From assembly GCA_037102815.1 (NCBI GenBank), contig BTPP01000008.1:2666001-2730000 (forward strand): a stretch of 64,000 bases of DNA. Reading direction: 5' to 3'. This stretch comes from Neurospora intermedia. Lineage: Eukaryota > Ascomycota > Sordariomycetes > Sordariales > Sordariaceae. This document shows, in pieces, positions 56,901-64,000 of the stretch. The position numbers and the translations under genes are program-made. The notes below the pieces were generated by a model that made no database searches, had not been told where the DNA came from, and worked only from the letters and a program-made list of their open reading frames with translations. Numbering within the stretch: position 1 is the stretch's first letter; each line of letters begins with the position of its first letter.

Positions 56901-59900
56901 ATAGAACCCTAATATTAATTAGCGGCGATAATTATTTTAGTTTCGTATTAAAGCCGGCGATTTTATATTAAATATAATATTAGTAAAGGAAGTATATAAC
57001 GTTATAACTATCCTAATAGGGCTATAGTAGGATTTAATTCTACTATTAAACCCCTAAAAAATAGTAAGGGTAGAAGAGGGTTTCCGCCCTCCTACGTATA
57101 TAAATATCTTGTTCGAAATTCCCTCTTCTTTAATATTAAAATTTGTAATCCTATTTATTATATTAAATTCGGCCGAGATACTTCTAATTCCTACTTCCCT
57201 AATAAAGGTTTTTCGGGTAATATTTAATAGTATTTACCCTACTTTAATACCCCCTATAGAATTAATATTACTATAACCCTTAGAATTATTAAAGGAAATA
57301 GAAAGCGAATTTACTATCCTTAAACCGATTATTCTACTAGAGTATAAAGAATTCTAATTGGTATTTAAAACTTTAATTATACCCTTACCTTAATACAACC
57401 GGCTAAAATATTATATTAATTTAATTAAGGGGGAATTAGCGCTTTAAGGACCAATTTATACGTTGAACGTTAAAGAATTAAAAGTATTATATAAATAATT
57501 AGTAGAAGTACTTTAAAAAGGGTAAATTCGTTCTTTTATTAATTTAGTAGGCGCTTCTATTATTTTTATTTTAAAGAAGGGTAGAAAATTAAAATTCTAT
57601 ATTAATTTTAGGGCGTTAAATAAAGTTATAAAGAAGAATCGGACGGTATTACCCTTTATTTAAGAGATTTTAAATTAATTATTATCGGTTAAAATTTTTA
57701 TTAAATTAGATTTGAAGAATATATACTATAGGATTCGAATTCGAAAAGGAAACGAAGAAAAAACAGCGTTTTATATAAAGTACAAGCACTACAAATTTTT
57801 AATTATATTAATAAGGTTAGCGAACGTACTAATAATATTTTAAATATATATTAATAATATATTAGTAAGGTTAATAAATATAATATATATTATTTATTTT
57901 AATAATATCCTAATTTATAGTAAGAATAAAGAAGATTATATTAATTATATTAAAGAAGTCCTTTAACGGCTATAAAATCGGGATTTCTATATAAACCTAA
58001 GTAAATACGAATTTTATATAAAGCGGGTATTATTTTTAGGATATATTATTTCTCCAAAGGGTATATCGATAGATTTAGAGAGGGTTATAATAATTATAAA
58101 ATAGGAGGTTCTAATAAGTATTTATAATATTTAGATCTTCTTAAGGTTTATAGGATTTTATTGGTATTTTATAATATTATATTCCAAAGTAATTATACCC
58201 CTAATAGAATTATTAAAGGGTAATAAACGGAGGCTATTCGAATTTATAAAAAAAGCGGGGGAAATATTCGTAAAATTTAAAAAACTATTCTAAAAAACTC
58301 TTATATTATACTACTTCGATTTAATATTATAAATATAAATAGAGATAAATATATTAGACTTTATAATTAGGGCGGTTTTTATATAATTATACAATAATAA
58401 ATAATACTTAATAATTTTCTTTTTAAAGAAAAAGTCGCTAGAAAAAATAAGATATAAAGTCGGGGATAGAGAATTATTAATAATCGTAGGAACGTTAAAG
58501 GCGTAAAAGTAATACCTATTATATATAAATAAACTATTCCTAATAATTATAAATTATTTAAATTTATAGTATTTTCGAAATAAGGAGCGGGCTAGCGTAA
58601 AATAAAATTAGTAAATATTAGAATTAGCGGTATATAACTTCGGGATTAAATATCGGCCGGGAAAATTGAATTTAGTGGATAGGTTATTGAAGAAACTATA
58701 ATTGTAAGGAGAAGAACCGGAAATAGGGGATAACTACCTATTAGTAAAGGTTATTAAAAGAAGTAAAGAAAAAAACTAAATAATAAAGGAAAGTCGGGTA
58801 TTAAGAATACTAATAAAACGGGTAGTTTTAATTGGAAAGGAAATTTAAAAAATAGTAATAGAAGAGAAGGAATAGTAATAAAATATAAGTAAAATAGAAG
58901 AAGGTTAAACGTCGGAGGATGAAGGAGTTAAATTATAAGAAGAAAGGTGGAATTTAAAGGAGGATAATAAAGTAAATAGGGAAAGAAGAAAGTAAAAGGA
59001 GGTCGAAGGTAATAATAGAGAGGATAGAGTAGTAAAGAAGAAAGTAAAGTTCGTAGGCGAAATTGCTATTAAATTAAAGGGGGAGAACGAAAGTATTATA
59101 ATAGGGAATATAAATAGGTATATAATAATAGCGAAGGTATAGAAGGACGAAGAATAATTATTATTATTAAAATAATAATTATTAAAAGTATAAAAGGAAG
59201 ACCTATTTATTATTGAGGAAGTATAAAAAAATAATAAAAGGAGGAGATAAATAAAGAATTAAAAGATAGAGGAAGATAGAATTCTATAGTATTAATAATA
59301 AATCTATATTCCGGAACGTATATAGGCCAAACTATTCTATACTTACTATAATATAATAATAGTTAAATATTTAAATTAGAGGAAAATATTAAAATATATT
59401 AATTAATTCTATTACTAACCTACTATTATAATTAATATTGAGGTATACGTTTATAAATATTTAATATACTAGAAGGTTAAACCCCGCAATTATCGATTAT
59501 ACGGACTATTAAAATTATTATTTATCCTTACTATCCTTTAATAAAATATTTTATATAATTTTATTACTAGGTTATTAAAATTATTTAATTTTATATTTAA
59601 TTAGGTTTATAATATAATTCTTATTATTATTAACCGCTTTACTAAGTACGCTTTATATATCCCTACGTAGAAGATAATCGACGCCCGGCAATTTGTATTC
59701 TTCTTCTAACGATATATCTTTTAATAATTTAGCCTCTTAAATTTTATTATATTAGATAGAGGTAATTTTTTTATAAATTAATTTTAGAAAACTTACTATA
59801 AATTCTTAAATATCTATAGACGCCTTAATACGGCCTAATACCCTTAGACGGACGGATAAATAGAGAGGTAGAATTAAAATTTAGAATTATACCTTCGGAT

Positions 59901-60620
59901 TTTCTATAATATAAAATAGGTTAATTAGGCCGAAAAAATTACGTTTATATAGTAGATATATAATAATTATTTCTATACCGCTATTAGAAAGTCCCCTTTA
60001 AAATTATTCTTTAAATATTATTTTTAGGGATTAGTAGATCCGGAGCGAAGGCGAAGGACGGTCCTTCCTATAATAACTATTAACCGGATCGATAAATTAC
60101 TTCGGGGGCGGTTAGAAATTATAGTAACCTTAAAGGTTATTAATTAAAGGTATACAAAATAGTATAATAAAGTTTAAAAATTAAAGGAGTTTAACGTTGG
60201 GAGTTGGGTTCTATTTAATACGAAGTATATTAAATAACGCTACTTAAACGCTAAATTAACAAATAAATTTTTAGGACCTTTCTAAATTACTAAAATCGTT
60301 AGAGAGAAGAAAATAGTATATTAACTCGTACTCCTTATATATTACCGAATTTATTTAATATTCCCTATTATTCTTCTAGAATTATATTATAGGGATCCTA
60401 CTATAATAGCGCTATAAAGGGAAATTGTAAATATTAAGGAGGATAATATTTAGTACGAAGTTGAGGCGATTGTAAAGTATTATAAATCCGGCCGTTAATA
60501 TTAATTTTAAGTTAAATAGAAGGAGTATCCGGACAATAAGAATTCGTAAGTATTATAAAAGGATATAAATTGCCCGGACCTTCTTAAGGAATATAAAGTT
60601 AGGGAAATATAATAGTAGTA
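56901..60620 (+). pseudogene. Element D pol: RT, RNase H, integrase, chromodomain
   Basis: RT: KGRKLKFYINFRALN near 57,575-57,620 and LDLKNIYYRIRI near 57,710-57,745. The active-site box reads YFNN at 57,895-57,906 instead of YxDD. RNase H: about 58,320-58,660. Integrase: about 59,400-60,300 in a read-through frame. Chromodomain: about 60,440-60,590 (EVEAIVKYYKSGRQYQFQVK). The order shows a Ty3/Gypsy chromovirus. Many Gln/Trp codons have become stops. Confidence 0.75.
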
Positions 60621-60689
60621 TACTAATAGTAGGCTAATTATTAAGTCGATAAAAATTAGTTAAATAGAGGTAGGAGAATAGTAATTACT

Positions 60690-61080
60690 AAAAAATATAA
60701 AATAGAAATATAAAACGTAAATATAAAATACAAAATATAGATATAAAATATAGATAAGAAACATAAATATAAAATATAAATATAAAATATAAAACGTAAA
60801 TATAAAACGTAAATAAAAAGACAAGACGCAAACGTAAGATGTAGACGTAAAACGTAAACGTAAAACGCAAAGTAAAAAATACAAAGTAGAAATATAAAAT
60901 AGAAATATAAAATAGAGATATAGGGTAAAAATATTAAAGTAGAAATATAAAATAGAAATATAAAATAGAGATATAAAATAATAATGTAAAATATAAATAG
61001 GGGAAGTAATATAGAAATATAAAATATAAATGCAAAATACAAATATAAAACGTAGAATAGAGACGTTAAATAAAATAAGA
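60690..61080. repeat. A-rich 12-bp-type tandem repeat in element D
   Basis: About 390 bp of AAATATAAAATAG/AAACGTAAATAT-like units, almost pyrimidine-free apart from T and CG. The minus strand gives long Tyr/Phe/Leu/Ile frames, an artefact of the repeat. Confidence 0.8.
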
Positions 61081-61818
61081 AATAGGGAGGGAAAGTAGTT
61101 TAAATTCTTTATAAAAAATTAATAAAGTATTAAATAAAGTATAATCCGTATTATTTATTATTATTCTAAACGAAAAATCCCTAGCGGTATCTATTATTAT
61201 TAATATAGAATTAGAATTTATAACTTTAGGAGAAATACTCCTATATACTACCGCGCTTATTAATAACGTTCGTAAATACTACCTTATATTATCTATTTAT
61301 AATCTTCCTATATAAACTCTAATAATTCGTTTAATTTCCTATTTAATAATATTAATTTCCTATTAATTAATTAACGTTAAGGGCTATAGTTATAACTAGG
61401 GGAGGGGGGGATATAAGTAGGAGTATTCGGTATAAAAATATATATAAAAGAGCTAATGGAGGCTATTAGATTAGTATTAATATTAGTATTATTAATATTA
61501 TAGTAGCCTAGCTTTAAATAGCCCTTATAATTAAAATTAGAAATGCAAAATATTTTAAATAATATTGTAGGGAGATTATTATTAATTAAGCGTACCTATA
61601 TAATTATTTAAAATACTACTGCGGAATAATATAACTACTATAAGAAGGGGGTAAGTAGGAGGCTATTAATATTAGTAAAGTATATAATTTTAACTACTAT
61701 ATTCTATATAGCGTTCTATAGATTATAAATACCGTAAAGGACCTCGAATATATAGCGGTGTAGCGATAGCGAATACTACGATGTTTCGTTGAACTTTGGA
61801 AGGAAAAGATATTAGCGA

Positions 61819-61821
<3 letters not shown>

Positions 61822-61852
<31 letters not shown>
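61822..61852. repeat. A31 homopolymer inside element D
   Basis: Thirty-one uninterrupted A residues. It may be the tail of a retroposed sequence inserted into the 3' region of element D, or a slippage tract. Confidence 0.9.
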
Positions 61853-61853
<1 letters not shown>

Positions 61854-62158
61854 GTACCTTTAGTCTAGTAAGTATTTAGGCTAATCCTTTTAAAAACTTT
61901 ACACAAATTTAAGGCTAGGGCGTTTGCGAACGTTTAAATTAATATAATACTATATTCTAAATAAGTAAAGGGATAGATATTATTAGAAAATAAGAAAGAG
62001 AATAATTGAACGAAGGTTAATAATAAGTATAAAGCGAAAGGAAGGGAAAGATGGAATAGGAAGGGGAAAATAGAAAAGGGAAATAAATATACTAATTAGG
62101 CACTTTAGGGAAGTAGGGGTTAATATATAAATATATAGTAGCGAAATATATATCCGTA

Positions 62159-62191
62159 GGGGGGGCGGGTACGGACGAGGGGGGGGGCGGA
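62159..62191 (+). repeat. G-run cluster, potential G-quadruplex
   Basis: A G7 run, a G3 run and then a G9-10 run separated by short spacers. Four stacked G-tracts are possible on the plus strand. Confidence 0.6.
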
Positions 62192-62964
62192 TATAGTAAT
62201 AAAGGTGAGGATAGGAGGAAGAAGAAGAAGAAAGGCGAAGGGGGTAGGCGGAAGGAATATTATATAAACGAAGGAAGAGGTTTTTATACAAATATAAATT
62301 AAAGTAAGTAAATATAATTCTAAGTAAACGAATATAAAATAACGTAGGGTAGGAAAAACGTTAAATAAATATAGAAATAATAGGAAGGAGTAAATAGAAG
62401 GATAAAACGAAAATAATAATTAGAAAGGGAGGGACGGAATAAATAGATAGTAAGGTAGTTATAAAAAGGTAAAAGAAAAGGACGGGAAAGGGAAAATATA
62501 TAATTCGAATTATAGTAGGGAAAGTAGGGGTTATAATTAAAAGTTATACTATTAGGACGAAGGGAATAATATAAAAAGTAAAGTAAGGGTAATAGGAAGG
62601 TATTTAAAAAAGTATAATACCGGTAAGGGGGCTTAAGGTAAGATTAATATTTAAAATTATAAAAAGCGAAGGAAGGAAGCGAAGGTTCCGAAAATAGAAT
62701 TTATAGGGAGGGGGATTATATTTAAATATTATAATAGATTATAGTAAATATAAATTATAGAGAATATTATATAAATAGAATTCCGGAGGTTAATTATAAT
62801 AATATTCCTAAAGTACGTAGGAGGTTTAATGAAAAGCGTTTCGGGGTTCGATTATATAGGTATCTTATAGTAAATATAAACGATGGAAAGTATTCTATAA
62901 AAGTATTAAACCGTATAATAAACGCTAATAATAGAAAGTATCCTATAAAAGGAACGAAAGGGCG

Positions 62965-63225
62965 TTAGTATTCTAAGGTATTTATTAATACTCTTAAATT
63001 TAATATAGTACTTATTATTAAGTAAAATAATATTCGCTACTTTATACGCCTACTAAGTACTAATTTTAATAATAATTGGAAATCCAATTATATATAAATA
63101 TCCTAAAGTATTTATTAATATTCGTAAATTTAATATAGTACTTATCGTTAGGCAAACCGATATTTACTACCTTATACGCCTATTAAATACTAATTTAAGT
63201 AATAGTTAGGAATCCGGCTAACTTT
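62965..63225. repeat. Two tandem copies of a roughly 130-bp unit in element D
   Basis: The unit contains GGTATTTATTAATA, TTTAATATAGTACTTAT and TTTATACGCCTA. Copy 1 spans about 62,970-63,100 and copy 2 about 63,103-63,225. They differ mainly by transitions. Confidence 0.75.
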
Positions 63226-63255
63226 TTATATTAGATACTAATTTTATATTTATAT

Positions 63256-63738
63256 TTGGAATTTAGGGGAACGGATATTATAATACTAATATTCTAGCGG
63301 GCGGCTTACTATATTAGGAATTTATAAAAATAGATATTATAATACTAATATTCTAGCGGGCGGTTTATTATATTTAGAACTTATAAGAATAGATATTCTA
63401 ATACTAATACTCTAGCGGACGGTTCGCTATATTAGGAATTTATAAGAATAAATATTATAATACCAATATTCTAGCGGGCGGTTTACTATATTTAGAATTT
63501 ATAAAAATAAATATCCTAATACTAATATTCTAATAAGCGGCTTCGGGTCTATATTTAGAATTCGCGAAAATAAATATTATAATACCGATATTCTAATAAG
63601 TAGCTTCGGGCTTATAATTGGAACTTATAAAAATAAATATTATAATACCGATCTTTTAACGGGCGGTCTTATATCTATATTAGGAGTTTATAAAAATAAA
63701 TATTATTATATTAATATCCTAACGGGCGGTTTATAGAC
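63256..63738. repeat. Eight tandem copies of a roughly 60-bp unit in element D
   Basis: Each copy has the pattern GAATTTATAAAAATA, then TATTATAATACTAATATTC, then TAGCGGGCGG. About eight copies end 200 bp before the 3' LTR. The GCGGGCGG core stays GC-rich in AT-rich DNA. Confidence 0.85.
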
Positions 63739-63933
63739 GGAGGAATAATTATAATATCCGGGATATAGTATTATAACTATTATAAATAACGGTTCGCCAA
63801 ACCGGTAAACGAGGATAATAATATAACCTAATAATATAATCTAATAACGCTATAATAGTATAATACCGACGCCTTCTACTATTTAATTAAGATTTACTAT
63901 AAATTATAAAAGTTCTAAGGATAGAACTTATAA

Positions 63934-63942
63934 GGGGGGGGG
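63934..63942 (+). other. Polypurine tract of element D
   Basis: A G9 run just before TTA and the 3' LTR. Confidence 0.7.
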
Positions 63943-63945
63943 TTA

Positions 63946-64000
63946 TATTAGGAGGTTAAAAGCTTATATTTAAAAGTATTTTAACGGTTATTATTCCGCT
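63946..64000 (+). repeat. 3' LTR of element D, truncated by the window edge
   Basis: TATTAGGAGGTTAAAAGC matches 54,727 onward with transitions only. Confidence 0.85.

Larger units (their letters stand above)
54727..64000 (+). mobile_element. Chromodomain Gypsy element D, 3' end off window
   Basis: The 5' LTR starts TGTTAGGAGGCTAAGAGC at 54,727. The same sequence in RIP form (TATTAGGAGGTTAAAAGC) starts at 63,946 after a G-run, so this is the 3' LTR, cut by the window edge. Between them lie gag, pol with a chromodomain (to about 60,620), and then over 3.3 kb of non-coding, repeat-rich DNA. All coding parts carry RIP stops. Total length exceeds 9.2 kb. Confidence 0.85.

Noticed and set aside
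60656-61042. Minus-strand frames rich in Tyr, Phe, Leu and Ile that look like membrane proteins
   Set aside because: They are produced by the A-rich tandem repeat (AAATATAAAATAG units) and have no coding signature.
1-64000. CRISPR array, rRNA genes or telomeric repeats
   Set aside because: None seen. The repeats present are transposon-internal tandem arrays or microsatellites, and the organism is a fungus by gene structure.

Overview
The window looks like a chromosome segment of a filamentous ascomycete (Pezizomycotina, most likely a Sordariomycete). It has three blocks. Positions 1 to about 24,560 and about 51,240 to 64,000 are AT-rich and crowded with transposable elements whose coding frames are still colinear but riddled with TAA/TAG/TGA where CAA, CAG or TGG would be expected. 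CpA and TpG are scarce while CpG and G or C runs survive. This is the footprint of repeat-induced point mutation (RIP). Between them, about 24,900 to 51,150, is a base-balanced island of ordinary fungal genes with short introns (48-107 nt; GTAAGT/GTACGT-type donors, CTRAC-type branch sites).

Left RIP block: Ty3/Gypsy element A (entering from the left edge, 3' LTR 10,145-10,414) is split inside its integrase by a complete nested Gypsy element B (1,482-8,641, 254-bp LTRs, 4-bp target duplication TAAC). Next come a third Gypsy element C with a very long gag-pol frame and a chromodomain (about 11,200-18,560), then a degraded DNA transposon of the Plavaka (CACTA-like) type (about 20,460-24,190).

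Gene island: a small hypothetical gene (-); an inverted-repeat element carrying a tRNA-derived SINE; a 365-aa protein with four SUMO-acceptor motifs and a SUMO-interacting motif (-); a 718-aa AAA+ ATPase (+); a 975-aa protein joining two cyclic-nucleotide-binding domains, an F-box and leucine-rich repeats (-); a five-exon secreted Kelch/DUF3433 membrane protein (+); a mitochondrial Bax-inhibitor-1/GHITM-like protein (+); peptide-methionine sulfoxide reductase MsrA (-); a possible decayed gene; a LINE RNase H relic; and a short secreted tyrosinase (-).

Right RIP block: an unidentified degraded coding frame on the minus strand (52,750-54,420), then a large chromodomain Gypsy element D (54,727 to beyond the window end). 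Element D carries more than 3 kb of repeat-rich non-coding DNA between pol and its 3' LTR.

The island genes do not form an obvious pathway or biosynthetic cluster. The most intriguing are the cNMP/F-box/LRR protein, which keeps the cyclic-nucleotide phosphate-binding Glu and Arg in both domains and so suggests a second-messenger-responsive ubiquitin-ligase adaptor, and the SUMO-motif-rich nuclear protein. Exon boundaries and element limits were worked out by eye. Family assignments rest on motif recognition, with no database search.
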